Shown in pieces: positions 1 through 7,640 of a stretch of DNA of 43,391 nt. The first letter of the stretch is position 1, and every line of letters starts with the position of its first letter. This stretch comes from an uncultured Caulobacteraceae bacterium (GTDB taxonomy: Bacteria > Pseudomonadota > Alphaproteobacteria > Caulobacterales > Caulobacteraceae): the NCBI GenBank assembly GCA_903929535.1, contig CAIYVC010000110.1, positions 1 through 43,391 on the forward strand, written 5' to 3'. The translations under genes and the position numbers were made by a program. Below the pieces are notes generated by a model. It was given only the letters and a program-made list of their open reading frames with translations. It had not been told where the DNA came from and did no database searches.

Positions 1-765
1 AACATGGCCATGTTCCAGGGCGGCTTCAAACTGGGCCCGCAGTCGGTGACACAGGCCGTCTGGGACGTGCAGGGCAAGACGCTGGTTCCCGAGACGTCCA
101 AGAGCTTTGACGCCGGCTACCGCTATGTGAGCGGGCCGCTGCAGGTCACCCTTGCCGGCTACCACGTGAACTTCAACAACCGCCTGCTGCAGTACAACCC
201 CTGCCCCACCGCCCAGCAGCAGAACCCGGGATGCGGCAACTCCTTCCACAACGCCGGCAGCGTCACCAGCAACGGGGTGGAACTCGGGGTGCTCTGGAAG
301 GCTCAGCCGTGGCTGGATTGGTACAACTCGGCCTCATACAACAAGACCACCTACGACCAGGACCTCAACTTCTGCACGACGACCTGCATCCTCTACGTCA
401 CCGCCGGCAAGCAGCAGGTGGATACGCCGCAGCAGCTTTTCTCCAGCGTGCTGACCGCGCATCGGAACGGCTTCTTCGCCTCGTTACAGGGCAAGTACAC
501 CGGCCAGCGCTACTACACCTACACCAACGACCAGAGCTTCCCGAGCTACACCACTCTGGACCTCGGCTTCGGCTATGACTTCGGCGGCTACGGCTGGATG
601 AAGGGCGCCAAGGCGTCGGTCAACGTCACCAACCTGACCAGCGCGCGCTATGCGGCGAACTTCGACAGCAGCGTGTTCGCCCCGAACGACCCGACCGGAA
701 CCATCATCGTGGCCCATGCCTCGGCCCCGCGTCAGATCTTCGGCACGCTCGGCTTCAAGTTCTAA
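1..765 (+). CDS. TonB-dependent receptor, C-terminal part (5' end outside window)
   Basis: This is the last ~255 residues of an outer-membrane TonB-dependent receptor; the plug and most of the barrel lie upstream of the window. The reading frame is open from base 1, so the ATG at 4 is internal. The sequence shows alternating amphipathic barrel strands (for example ETSKSFDAGYRY, NAGSVTSNGVELG), a late conserved-type strand KASVNVTNLTSARYA, and the terminal Phe after a final strand (QIFGTLGFKF) that is typical of barrel proteins recognised by Bam. Two Cys pairs (CPTAQQQNPGC and CTTTC) fall in loop-like stretches and may form extracellular disulfides. TonB receptors take up siderophores, vitamins, metals or plant-derived oligomers; the substrate cannot be told from this fragment. 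Confidence 0.93.
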   Translation, partial: NMAMFQGGFKLGPQSVTQAVWDVQGKTLVPETSKSFDAGYRYVSGPLQVTLAGYHVNFNNRLLQYNPCPTAQQQNPGCGNSFHNAGSVTSNGVELGVLWKAQPWLDWYNSASYNKTTYDQDLNFCTTTCILYVTAGKQQVDTPQQLFSSVLTAHRNGFFASLQGKYTGQRYYTYTNDQSFPSYTTLDLGFGYDFGGYGWMKGAKASVNVTNLTSARYAANFDSSVFAPNDPTGTIIVAHASAPRQIFGTLGFKF

Positions 766-781
766 GGGGGCGGGACGGGAA

Positions 782-809
782 GCCCTCCTTCGCCAAGGCT
801 TCGGAGGGC
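782..809. repeat. Perfect palindrome with symmetric internal loop
   Basis: A 28-nt hairpin: outer arms GCCCTCC (782-788) and GGAGGGC (803-809), a symmetric TTC/TTC internal loop (789-791, 800-802), inner arms GCC/GGC and an AA loop. It lies downstream of the minus-strand tRNA and just after the receptor stop codon. It could be a REP-like element or a transcript-end structure; there is no T-run, so a classical intrinsic terminator is unlikely. Confidence 0.7.
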
Positions 810-839
810 ATCCTGCTTCGACTGTGAGGGCGGAACTTG

Positions 840-868
840 TTCTGCGAAGCGCACAGCGCGAAGCAGAA
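840..868. repeat. Second palindrome with symmetric internal loop, abutting the tRNA 3' end
   Basis: A 29-nt hairpin: outer arms TTCTGC (840-845) and GCAGAA (863-868), a symmetric GAA/GAA internal loop (846-848, 860-862), inner arms GCGC/GCGC and an ACA loop. It has the same architecture as the palindrome at 782-809 with different stem bases, and it touches the encoded CCA end of tRNA-Leu. In the tRNA transcript (minus strand) it would fold directly after the mature 3' end, so it may be part of the processed trailer. Confidence 0.7.
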
Positions 869-953
869 TGGTGGGCGCGGTCGGGGTCGAACCGACATGA
901 CCGAGGTCGAGGGATTTTAAGTCCCTTGCGTCTACCAGTTTCGCCACGCGCCC
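869..953 (-). tRNA. tRNA-Leu, anticodon UAA
   Basis: On the minus strand a full leucine tRNA folds. The 7-bp acceptor stem is GGGCGCG (953-947) with CGCGCCC (879-873), the discriminator is A (872) and CCA is encoded (871-869). The T-arm contains GGTTCGA. The anticodon stem AGGGA/TCCCT encloses the loop CTTAAAA with anticodon TAA at 919-917, reading UUA. A short variable arm is present, as in class II leucine tRNAs. UUA is a very rare codon in such a GC-rich genome. Confidence 0.95.
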
Positions 954-971
954 AGCGGTCCGGTGCAGACT

Positions 972-999
972 CCTTAGACAACCGCCCGCCCCCTCACAA
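972..999 (-). promoter_or_regulatory. Possible promoter of tRNA-Leu
   Basis: Reading the minus strand towards the tRNA, TTGTGA (999-994) is followed after 15 nt by TCTAAG (978-973). This resembles -35 and -10 elements and would give a leader of about 13 nt before the mature tRNA. The match is moderate and rests on position as much as sequence. Confidence 0.3.
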
Positions 1000-1065
1000 G
1001 GCGGCCCCGGTTGTTGAACCGCGCCGATTGGCATAGGCTCGAGTCCATTCCGCGAGGTGACGCAT

Positions 1066-1425
1066 ATGGGTCCTGGCGTTTTAGTAGTCGAAGACGACCC
1101 GCACGTTCGGGTTGTGCTGGACGAGTTGCTGCAGGATGAGGGCCTGGACGTCTGGTCCGTCGGCGACGACCTTTCCGCCTATCAGGTGCTCGGTCAGGAA
1201 GCCGCCCGGTTCAAAGTGTTGTTGACCGATATCAATCTGGGCGGCGCCACAGATGGCTTCGACGTGGCGCGCAGGGCCCGCAGCCTGAACGCGGACATCA
1301 AGGTCATCTTCATGACCGGCAATCCGATCGAGCCGCGCAAGTTCAACGACGCGGACGGGGTGATGCTGCACAAGCCGCTGAACTTCCTGGCCCTGGCCGA
1401 GATGATCAACGCGGCGGCCCACTAG
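1066..1425 (+). CDS. Single-domain response regulator (CheY-like receiver)
   Basis: A stand-alone phosphoreceiver of about 119 residues with no output domain. The acidic pocket is visible (VVEDDP near the N-terminus), the phosphoacceptor Asp lies in LLTDINLGG, the conserved Thr in IFMTGNP, and the Lys in MLHKPLN. Such proteins relay phosphate between histidine kinases and phosphotransferases or act on a protein partner. I chose the ATG at 1066 because GAGG at 1054-1057 is spaced 8 nt from it; the in-frame GTG at 1057 overlaps that ribosome site. No kinase is adjacent, so its partner is unknown. Its TAG stop lies one base from the bioD stop on the other strand. Confidence 0.9.
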   Translation: MGPGVLVVEDDPHVRVVLDELLQDEGLDVWSVGDDLSAYQVLGQEAARFKVLLTDINLGGATDGFDVARRARSLNADIKVIFMTGNPIEPRKFNDADGVMLHKPLNFLALAEMINAAAH

Positions 1426-1426
1426 C

Positions 1427-2104
1427 CTAGACGGCGACACCCAGCAGGCGGCTGACCTCAGGCCAAACCGGCCCGTCGCCTCCGCGTGGAACAGCGATCA
1501 CTGTGCAATCGCGGGCATGACCGGCCAGGGTTGCGACCGTCTCATTCAGGTCCACCGAACTGCCCGGCGTCTCATTGACCAGAACCACCCGCGCGGCGAC
1601 GCCCGCCGCCTTCAGCGCCGCCAGCCCGGTCAGGGTATGGCTGATCGCGCCCAGATAGCTGCCGCCGACGAACAGCACGGGCGCGCCCAGCGCCACGGCG
1701 AGATCGAGCATGGTCTCGTTCTCGTTCAATGGCGTCATCGCCCCGCCCGCGCCCTCGATCAGCACCGGTCCCCGCGCGGTCGCCACGGCGCCTTGGCAGC
1801 TCTGGGCAATGGAGCGGGCTGATAGCCGTGCGCCCTCGCGCCGGGCGGCTTGGTCGGGCGACAGGGGCGCTGCGAACCGCAGCGGCGTCATCGCCTCGAC
1901 ATGCAGAGCGTCCACGGGCCGTCCCAGCGCCGCCAGTAGGGCGGCCGCATCACTATCCTGGGGCCTCGCCGGATCGTAACCGGTCGCTACCGGCTTGATC
2001 GCGTCCGGCTCGAGACCCTGCCCTCGCCAGAAGCGCAGCAGCGAGGCGCAGACCCAGGTCTTGCCGATGTCCGTGCCCGAACCGGTCACGAAGAACGCTG
2101 TCAT
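1427..2104 (-). CDS. bioD: Dethiobiotin synthetase BioD
   Basis: BioD carboxylates 7,8-diaminopelargonic acid with CO2 and ATP to close the ureido ring of dethiobiotin, in the cytoplasm. The 225-residue protein has the P-loop variant GSGTDIGKTW at residues 8-17, the substrate lysine motif IKPVATG, and the EGAGGAMTPLNE loop that contacts substrate and nucleotide. The start at 2104 gives the family's usual N-terminus (MTAFFVTGSGTD) with GGGG upstream; the longer reading frame to 2188 adds a tail unlike the family and runs into bioA. It is transcribed divergently from bioA, and no bioB is in the window. Confidence 0.95.
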   Translation of the reverse strand: MTAFFVTGSGTDIGKTWVCASLLRFWRGQGLEPDAIKPVATGYDPARPQDSDAAALLAALGRPVDALHVEAMTPLRFAAPLSPDQAARREGARLSARSIAQSCQGAVATARGPVLIEGAGGAMTPLNENETMLDLAVALGAPVLFVGGSYLGAISHTLTGLAALKAAGVAARVVLVNETPGSSVDLNETVATLAGHARDCTVIAVPRGGDGPVWPEVSRLLGVAV

Positions 2105-2132
2105 TGGCCCCTGCCCCATCCCCGTCTGCGAA

Positions 2133-2167
2133 GCGGGACTTGTCCCGCGCCTCATCCCCCCTATACC
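2133..2167 (+). promoter_or_regulatory. Predicted bioA promoter with palindrome over the -35; bioA probably leaderless
   Basis: A perfect 7-bp stem, GCGGGAC (2133-2139) and GTCCCGC (2142-2148), includes the candidate -35 TTGTCCC (2140-2146). After 13 nt comes CCTATACC (2160-2167), matching 6 of 8 positions of the Caulobacter-type -10 GCTANAWC. Transcription would begin at about 2174, the A of the bioA ATG, and no Shine-Dalgarno precedes that ATG. The palindrome could be an operator. I see no BioR-type TTATN-ATAA palindrome here. The run TCTGCGAAGCG at 2125-2135 also occurs at 841-851. Confidence 0.45.
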
Positions 2168-2173
2168 CGAGCC

Positions 2174-3448
2174 ATGGAGACTTCCCACCCGCCGTCATGG
2201 CTGACCCCAGGCCGCACCGCGATCTGGCCGCCCTATGCGCGTCTGGACGCCGAGGCCCTGCCGGTGGTTAGCGCCTCGGGCGTGCGCCTGACCCTGGCCG
2301 ACGGGCGCGAGCTGATCGACGGGATCGCCAACTGGTGGTCGGCCTGCCACGGACATAACCACCCCGCCATCCGCGAGGCGGTCCATGCCCAGCTCGACCG
2401 CTTTCCCCACGTGATGTTCGCGGGCCTGGCTCACGAGCCCGCCTACCGCCTGGCCGAGCGGCTGACCAACCTCGTTCCCGGCGACTTCACCCGCGTCTTC
2501 TTCACCGAGAGCGGTTCGGTGTCGGTGGAAGTGGGCATGAAGATGGCCCTGCAACACGCCATGATCACCGGACGCCGCTACGCCACCCGCTTCCTCAGCT
2601 TCCGCGGCGGCTATCACGGCGACACCCTGGCGACGATGCCCCTGTGCGACCCCGAAGAAGGCATGCACGCCATGTACGCGGGCGTGTTCAACCCCGCCCT
2701 GCTGGCCGACCTGCCCGAGGACGCGCAGGGCGCCGCCGCCCTGGACCGCCTGCTGGCTGACAGCGCCCGCGAGATCGCCGCCGTGGTGGTCGAGCCCCTG
2801 GTGCAGGGCGCCGGCGGCATGAAGCTGCACTCGCCCGAGACGCTGAAGACGATCCGCAACCTCTGCGACCGTCACGGGGTCCTACTGATCTTCGACGAGA
2901 TCTTCACCGGGTTCGGCCGCACCGGCGCGATGTTCGCCATGCAGCAGGCTGGGGTCGAGCCTGACATCCTCTGCCTGTCCAAGGCCCTCAGCGGCGGGAC
3001 CCTGCCGCTCGCCGCCACCCTGGCGCGCCGCAATGTGGCCGAGGCGTTCGAGCGCGACCATCCGGCGGCGGTGCTGATGCACGGCCCCACCTACATGGCC
3101 AACGCCCTGGCCTGCGCCGCCGCCAACGCCTCGCTGGACCTGTTCGAGCAGGAACCGCGTCTGGAACAGGCCGCCGCCATCGAACAGCAGCTGGCCGCCG
3201 AGCTGGAGCCCTGCCGCAACCTCTCCGGCGTCGTCGACGTCCGCGTCAAAGGCGCTATCGGCGTGGTGCAACTGGACCGCGACGCGGCCTTTCTGCGGGA
3301 CCGCTTCCCGCCGCTCGGCGTCTGGATCAGGCCCTTCCGCGATATCGTCTACCTGACCCCGCCCCTGGTCATCGGTGAGGCTGATCTGGCGCGCCTGACC
3401 TCCGCGATCGTCGAGGTCGTTACCGGCTGGTCGCGGAGCCTGCCGTGA
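2174..3448 (+). CDS. bioA: Adenosylmethionine-8-amino-7-oxononanoate aminotransferase BioA
   Basis: BioA uses S-adenosylmethionine as amino donor to convert KAPA to 7,8-diaminopelargonic acid; it is a PLP-dependent class III aminotransferase. The 424 residues show IWPPYARL near the N-terminus, the substrate-pocket segment NWWSACHGHNHP (53-64), FFTESGSVSVE (109-119), RGGYHGDT, the PLP-ring Asp in FDEIFTGFGRTG (Asp241) and the Schiff-base lysine in CLSKALSGG (Lys270). The length is normal. It is the first gene of bioA-bioF-hydrolase-bioC, and its TGA overlaps the bioF GTG by four bases (GTGA). The absence of a Shine-Dalgarno and the position of the -10 suggest leaderless translation. Confidence 0.96.
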   Translation: METSHPPSWLTPGRTAIWPPYARLDAEALPVVSASGVRLTLADGRELIDGIANWWSACHGHNHPAIREAVHAQLDRFPHVMFAGLAHEPAYRLAERLTNLVPGDFTRVFFTESGSVSVEVGMKMALQHAMITGRRYATRFLSFRGGYHGDTLATMPLCDPEEGMHAMYAGVFNPALLADLPEDAQGAAALDRLLADSAREIAAVVVEPLVQGAGGMKLHSPETLKTIRNLCDRHGVLLIFDEIFTGFGRTGAMFAMQQAGVEPDILCLSKALSGGTLPLAATLARRNVAEAFERDHPAAVLMHGPTYMANALACAAANASLDLFEQEPRLEQAAAIEQQLAAELEPCRNLSGVVDVRVKGAIGVVQLDRDAAFLRDRFPPLGVWIRPFRDIVYLTPPLVIGEADLARLTSAIVEVVTGWSRSLP

Positions 3449-4626
3449 GCGCCTGGGACGATTTCCAGCAGTCCCTCGCCGCCTCGTTGGCGGACGCCGA
3501 GGGCCGGTCGCGCCGCCGCAAGCTCAGGCCCATGACCCGCGAGGCGGGCGGGATGGTCCGGTTGCAGGACGGCCGCCGCCTGATCGACTTTTCCTCCAAC
3601 GACTACCTCGGCCTGGCCCTGCATCCCGAACTCACCGCCCGCGCCGCCGACTACGCCCAGCGCCTAGGCGCCGGCTCCGCCGCCTCTCGCCTGGTTTCGG
3701 GCACCCTGCCCGAGCACCTGGCGGTCGAACGCAAGCTGGCGGCGTTCAAGGGCTGCGAGGCGGCTCTGCTGCTGGCCTCGGGCTACCAGGCCAACGCCTC
3801 GGCCCTGCCGGCCCTGATCGGCATGATGCCGGGGCCCGTGAAGGTGTTCGCCGACCGGCTCAACCACGCCAGCCTGCACGCCGGCCTGGCCCAGGCGCGC
3901 GTCGGCCAGATCCGCTATCGCCACAACGATCTCGGCCATTTGGACCGCCTGCTGGCCTCGCCTGACCATCAGGGCGCCACGCGCCTGATCGTGACGGAGT
4001 CGGTGTTCAGCATGGACGGCGACCGCGCCGACCTGCCCGCCCTGCTCGCCCTGGCCCAACAGCACGACGCCTTCCTCTATGTCGACGAAGCCCACGCCAC
4101 CGGCGTGCTCGGCCCGCGCGGCGCCGGCCTCTGCGCAGGACTGCCGAAAGGCTCGCCCGTGATCGTCATGGGCACCCTGGGCAAAGCGCTCGGCGGCTTC
4201 GGCGCCTACATCGCCGGGCCTCAGCTATTGATCGACACCCTGGTGCAGACCTGCGGCGGCTTCATCTATTCCACCGCCCCGCCCCCGGCCGTCCTCGGCG
4301 CGCTGGATGCCGCGCTCGATCTCGTGCCCGGCATGGATGCCGAGCGGGCCCGCCTCCTCGCCGCCGCCGACCGCGTCCGCGCCGCCGCCGCCGCGCGCGG
4401 CTTCGACACCTTCGGCTCCTCGACCCAGATCACGCCCATCGGCCTCGGCTCGGAGGAACGGGCTCTGAAAGCGATGGCTCAGCTTGAGGCCGCCGGCATC
4501 CTCGGCGTTGCCATTCGCCCACCCACGGTGCCCGAAGGCTCCAGCCGCCTGCGCCTGTCGCTGTCCGCCGCGCACGACGGCGAGGCCATCGCGCGCCTGA
4601 TCGCCGCCATCGGAACCCTGGCGTGA
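3445..4626 (+). CDS. bioF: 8-amino-7-oxononanoate synthase BioF
   Basis: BioF condenses pimeloyl-ACP (or CoA) with L-alanine to give KAPA, a PLP-dependent decarboxylative Claisen reaction. The protein (393 residues) has the alpha-oxoamine synthase signatures SSNDYLGLALHP (50-61), GSAASRLVSGT, FADRLNHASLH, YVDEAHATG (Asp214, PLP N1) and the PLP lysine in GTLGKALGGFGA (Lys247). The start is the GTG overlapping the bioA stop, and the same GTGA overlap couples it to the next gene. This arrangement implies translational coupling along the operon. Confidence 0.96.
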   Translation: MSAWDDFQQSLAASLADAEGRSRRRKLRPMTREAGGMVRLQDGRRLIDFSSNDYLGLALHPELTARAADYAQRLGAGSAASRLVSGTLPEHLAVERKLAAFKGCEAALLLASGYQANASALPALIGMMPGPVKVFADRLNHASLHAGLAQARVGQIRYRHNDLGHLDRLLASPDHQGATRLIVTESVFSMDGDRADLPALLALAQQHDAFLYVDEAHATGVLGPRGAGLCAGLPKGSPVIVMGTLGKALGGFGAYIAGPQLLIDTLVQTCGGFIYSTAPPPAVLGALDAALDLVPGMDAERARLLAAADRVRAAAAARGFDTFGSSTQITPIGLGSEERALKAMAQLEAAGILGVAIRPPTVPEGSSRLRLSLSAAHDGEAIARLIAAIGTLA

Positions 4627-5252
4627 AGCCGCGTCTGCTGCTGCACCACGGCTGGGCGCTCGACCGCACCCTCTGGACCGCCGTCTTGGCGGTCCTGGGC
4701 GAAGACGCGCGCGACGCCCTGGTCATCGACGAGGGCTACTATGGCCAGCCCATCGCCGCTTCTGCCGACGGCCCGCTGCTCGGCGTAGGCCATTCGCTCG
4801 GCGCGCTGGAGCTACTCGCCGCGCCTGACTCAACCCTGGTCGGCGTCGTCGCGATCGACGGTTTCGCTTGCTTCGGTCAGGCGGATGATTTCCCCGAAGG
4901 GGTCCCCGCGCGCGTCCTGGCGCGGATGAGAAAGCGCGTGGCCGACGGCGCCCTGGCGGAGTTCCTGCAGCGGGCCGGCGGTGTGGTCCCCGAGGGCGCG
5001 CCCAACATCGGCCTGTTGCAGCAGGGTCTGGAGCGGCTCGAAACCCTCGACGGTCGAGGCTGCCCCCTTTCCATCTGGCGCCTGCAATCGCAGGGCGACC
5101 CCATCGCGACCCTGGCCATGTCCGATGCCTCGTTCGCTGGCGCCAATGTCATGGAACGCCGCCTCCGTCCGTCCACGGACCACCTCTCGCCGATCCACGA
5201 CCCCGACGCCTGCGCCGACCTGATCCGCACCGCCCTGAAGGCCCTGTCGTGA
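4623..5252 (+). CDS. Small alpha/beta hydrolase in the BioH position (candidate pimeloyl-ACP methyl ester esterase)
   Basis: A 209-residue alpha/beta hydrolase. It has an oxyanion-side HHGWALD (8-14), the nucleophile elbow GHSLG (Ser58), an acid candidate in QGDPIAT (Asp159) and a histidine candidate in STDHLSPIHDP (His187); the spacing and order match BioH (HGWG, GWSLGG, acid, GHAPF). It lies between bioF and bioC with GTGA overlaps on both sides. BioH-type esterases remove the methyl group that BioC adds, releasing pimeloyl-ACP for BioF. The protein is clearly shorter than E. coli BioH and its elbow is GHSLG rather than GWSLG, so it may be a separate lineage of this gatekeeper. Function is inferred from context plus the triad. 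Confidence 0.8.
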   Translation: MKPRLLLHHGWALDRTLWTAVLAVLGEDARDALVIDEGYYGQPIAASADGPLLGVGHSLGALELLAAPDSTLVGVVAIDGFACFGQADDFPEGVPARVLARMRKRVADGALAEFLQRAGGVVPEGAPNIGLLQQGLERLETLDGRGCPLSIWRLQSQGDPIATLAMSDASFAGANVMERRLRPSTDHLSPIHDPDACADLIRTALKALS

Positions 5253-5971
5253 GCTGCGTCGCCGACCGCTTCGGCCGCGCCGCCGCCACCTACGCCGAAG
5301 CGACCCCGATCCAGCGCCAGGTCGCCGCCGCTCTGGCCGAGCGCATCGCTCTGGCCCCCGGCGGGCGCGTGGCGGAGTTCGGCTGCGGCGTCGGTTATCT
5401 GCATCAGGCGCTCTGGCCCAGGCTCCAGCCCAACCTCTGGATCGCCACCGACCTCGCCCCCGCGATGGCAAAGGCCGCCGCCCTGACCCTGCCGCCGCAG
5501 GGGCTGACCGCCGTGATGGACGCTGCCCGTCCGGCTCTGAAACCCGGTTTCGACCTGGTCTGCTCCAGCCTGACCCTGCAATGGCTCGACGATCCCACCT
5601 CGGCTGTCGCGGCTTGGCGCGCCCTCGCCAAACCCGGTGGAACTCTCGCCGTCGCCACCCTGATTGACGGCAGTTTCGCTGAGTGGCGAAAGGCGCTGGC
5701 GCAGACGGGCGTTGCCGACCCCAAACCCGACTTCCCGTCGCTGCAAACCCTGACCCCCTGGTTCGGCCCCGCCGCGTGCATCGAAACCCTGACCCTGACC
5801 CAGACCCACGCCACCGGCCTGGACTTCGCCCGCTCCTCCCGCGCCGCCGGCATCGACGCCGGGTTCGGTCGGGCGCTGGACGCGGGCGTCATGCGCCGCG
5901 CTCTGAAGGCGTTCGAGGCCGGCGGACCGGCGGTGACCTACGAAGTCGCGCTGATCGTGGAGCCGCTCTAG
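5249..5971 (+). CDS. bioC: Malonyl-ACP O-methyltransferase BioC
   Basis: BioC methylates the free carboxyl of malonyl-ACP with SAM, disguising it as a normal primer for fatty-acid synthesis. The 240-residue protein begins with the BioC-type segment FGRAAATYAEATPIQRQ (8-24), has SAM motif I in AEFGCGVGYLHQAL (42-55), an acidic motif II in IATDLAPAM, and the post-motif CSSLTLQWLDDP (105-116) characteristic of the family. The start is a GTG overlapping the hydrolase TGA. The final TAG is followed directly by the sfsA ATG with no spacer. Confidence 0.9.
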   Translation: MSCVADRFGRAAATYAEATPIQRQVAAALAERIALAPGGRVAEFGCGVGYLHQALWPRLQPNLWIATDLAPAMAKAAALTLPPQGLTAVMDAARPALKPGFDLVCSSLTLQWLDDPTSAVAAWRALAKPGGTLAVATLIDGSFAEWRKALAQTGVADPKPDFPSLQTLTPWFGPAACIETLTLTQTHATGLDFARSSRAAGIDAGFGRALDAGVMRRALKAFEAGGPAVTYEVALIVEPL

Positions 5972-6700
5972 ATGGACTTCCCCGTCCCGCTCGAGCGCGG
6001 CCGCCTGGTGCAACGCTACAAGCGCTTCTTCGCCGACTGCGTGATGGACGACGGCCGCGAGATCACCGCTCACTGCCCCAACCCCGGCGCCATGCTGGGC
6101 CTGAACATGCCCGGCCTGCGGGTCTGGCTGTCGCGCTCGGACGAGCCCAAGCGCAAGCTGGCCCACACCCTGGAACTGGTGGAAATCGACGGCGCCCTGG
6201 TCGGCGTCAACACCATGCACCCCAACCGCCTGGTCGCCGAAGCCCTGGCGCTGGACGCCATCCCGGAACTGTCCGGCTACGCCTCGATCCGCCGCGAAGT
6301 GAACTACGGGACCAACAGCCGCGTCGACTTCCTGCTGGAGAGCCCTGATCGGGCCCCCTGCTGGCTGGAGATCAAGAACTGCCACCTGATGCGCAGGCCC
6401 GGCCTGGCGGAGTTCCCCGACTGCGTGGCGGCCCGCTCCTCCAAGCACCTGCGCGAGCTGGCGGCGATGGTCGAGGAGGGCCACAGGGCGGTGGCGCTGT
6501 TCGTGGTGCAGCGGACCGACTGCGAGGGGTTCAAGGCGTGCGCCGAACTGGACCCGGTGTTCGCCAAGACGCTGGACGAGGTGGCAGCCAAGGGGGTGGA
6601 AGTGCTGGTCTACGCCTGCGGCATGTCGGAAACGGCGGTGAAGATCGAACGGCGGTTGCCGTGGCTCAGATCGCCTTCACCATCGTCGGCGCCGGCCTGA
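5972..6700 (+). CDS. sfsA: Sugar fermentation stimulation protein SfsA homologue
   Basis: A 242-residue SfsA family protein. Visible conserved blocks are [11 protein letters not shown], the HCPNPGAM segment (typical HxxNPG), [25 protein letters not shown] with the acidic pair of a nuclease-like fold, WLEIKNCHL and [17 protein letters not shown]. coli SfsA was described as a DNA-binding protein affecting maltose metabolism; the fold also resembles restriction-type nucleases, and the biochemical role is not settled. The ATG directly follows the bioC stop, so it is probably co-transcribed with the biotin genes, though no biotin link is known. Its 3' end overlaps the convergent GNAT gene by 35 bp. 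Confidence 0.93.
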   Translation: MDFPVPLERGRLVQRYKRFFADCVMDDGREITAHCPNPGAMLGLNMPGLRVWLSRSDEPKRKLAHTLELVEIDGALVGVNTMHPNRLVAEALALDAIPELSGYASIRREVNYGTNSRVDFLLESPDRAPCWLEIKNCHLMRRPGLAEFPDCVAARSSKHLRELAAMVEEGHRAVALFVVQRTDCEGFKACAELDPVFAKTLDEVAAKGVEVLVYACGMSETAVKIERRLPWLRSPSPSSAPA

Positions 6701-7115
6701 ACCGCGTCTGCGCCGTCCCGTTCACCGCGAACCCGCAGGCCTCGTAAAACGGCAGAGCGCGCTCGTTGGCGATGACATGCATTCGCGTCGCGCCCCAGCC
6801 CTTGGCCATCCGCTCGCCGTGCTCCAACAGCAGCCGGCCATACCCCTCGCCCCAGACGTCCGGCCGCACGAACAGGCCGTCCAGCTCCGCCTGGCCATCC
6901 GCCCGCGGAAGCACCACGCCAAAGCCGACGATCTCGCCGTCAGCCTCGCAGACGTAGACGTTGCCGTCCGCGATCTGATCCACAGGCAGGTCGATGGCAT
7001 CGGGGTTCGCCAGCAGTGACGCGCGGTCTTCCAGCCACATCAGCGAGGCCTGCAGCTGCAGATCTTCCAGCGCCTCCCGCTCGTGTAGGCGGGCGGGCCG
7101 GATCTTTTCTGTCAT
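6666..7115 (-). CDS. GNAT family N-acetyltransferase
   Basis: A 149-residue single-domain acetyltransferase. The order is typical: N-terminal [15 protein letters not shown], beta4 [10 protein letters not shown], an [22 protein letters not shown] segment whose WGEGYG forms the acetyl-CoA pyrophosphate loop, and a C-terminal [16 protein letters not shown]. The acceptor substrate cannot be predicted. Its ATG overlaps the stop of the upstream VOC gene (ATGA, 7112-7115), so the two are probably translated from one mRNA. The C-terminal 35 bp overlap sfsA on the opposite strand. Confidence 0.9.
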   Translation of the reverse strand: MTEKIRPARLHEREALEDLQLQASLMWLEDRASLLANPDAIDLPVDQIADGNVYVCEADGEIVGFGVVLPRADGQAELDGLFVRPDVWGEGYGRLLLEHGERMAKGWGATRMHVIANERALPFYEACGFAVNGTAQTRFRPAPTMVKAI

Positions 7116-7540
7116 TTGGCGAACAGCAGGGAACGGTCCTTGAAGGCCTTGAACTCCAGCGCATTCCCCGACGGATCGAGGAAGAACATGGTCGCCTGCT
7201 CGCCGACCTCGCCCTTGAAGCGGATATAGGGCTCGATCACGAAGCGCACGCCCGCCGCCTTCAGCCGTTCGGCCAGGGCCTCGAACTTGTCCATGTCCAG
7301 CACCACTCCGAAATGGGGCACCGGCACGTCGTGACCGTCGACCGGATTGGAATGGGCGTCCGCCGCCGCCATGCCCTCCTTCAGGTGGGTCACGATCTGG
7401 TGTCCGAACAGGTCGAAATCGATCCAGGTCGGCGCGCTGCGGCCCTCGGGCAGGCCCATCAGCCCGCCATAGAAGCGCCGCGCTTCGGCGATGTCATGCA
7501 CCGGGAAAGCCAGGTGGAATGGGGTCAATTCTTCATCCAT
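7112..7540 (-). CDS. VOC (glyoxalase/bleomycin-resistance fold) family protein
   Basis: A 142-residue protein with two beta-alpha-beta-beta-beta modules: [26 protein letters not shown] at the start and [22 protein letters not shown] then [20 protein letters not shown] in the second half. Metal-ligand candidates are His9 (FHLAF), the central His in VPHFGVV and the Glu of NALEFK. The family includes glyoxalases, dioxygenases and resistance proteins; this variant resembles uncharacterised members often annotated as dioxygenases. The ATG at 7540 is preceded by GAAGG. It heads a two-gene unit with the GNAT gene and diverges from map. Confidence 0.88.
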   Translation of the reverse strand: MDEELTPFHLAFPVHDIAEARRFYGGLMGLPEGRSAPTWIDFDLFGHQIVTHLKEGMAAADAHSNPVDGHDVPVPHFGVVLDMDKFEALAERLKAAGVRFVIEPYIRFKGEVGEQATMFFLDPSGNALEFKAFKDRSLLFAK

Positions 7541-7570
7541 GATGACCTTCTATACGAGACGTCCGCCGAG

Positions 7571-7595
7571 TTGAACTTCTGTGGTAGGCTAGCCA
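7571..7595 (+). promoter_or_regulatory. Possible map promoter
   Basis: In the 100-bp gap between divergent VOC and map genes, TTGAACT (7571-7577) is followed after 10 nt by GCTAGCCA (7588-7595), a partial match to the Caulobacter-type -35/-10 pair. The -10 matches only 5 of 8 positions, so this is a weak call. Confidence 0.25.
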
Positions 7596-7640
7596 GATAT
7601 CAAGACCGCCGGTCCGCGCCGGCGCGAGGAAACGCAGTCG

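Noticed and set aside
2105-2173. BioR operator in the bioD-bioA gap
   Set aside because: No TTAT-type A/T palindrome is present; the only symmetry is the G/C palindrome at 2133-2148.
1427-2188. Longer bioD start at 2188
   Set aside because: The extra 28 residues are unlike the family and would overlap the bioA start; the ATG at 2104 gives the standard N-terminus.
4877-6484. 535-codon open frame on the minus strand
   Set aside because: It runs antisense across the hydrolase, bioC and part of sfsA, which have clear family motifs; composition is that of a shadow frame.
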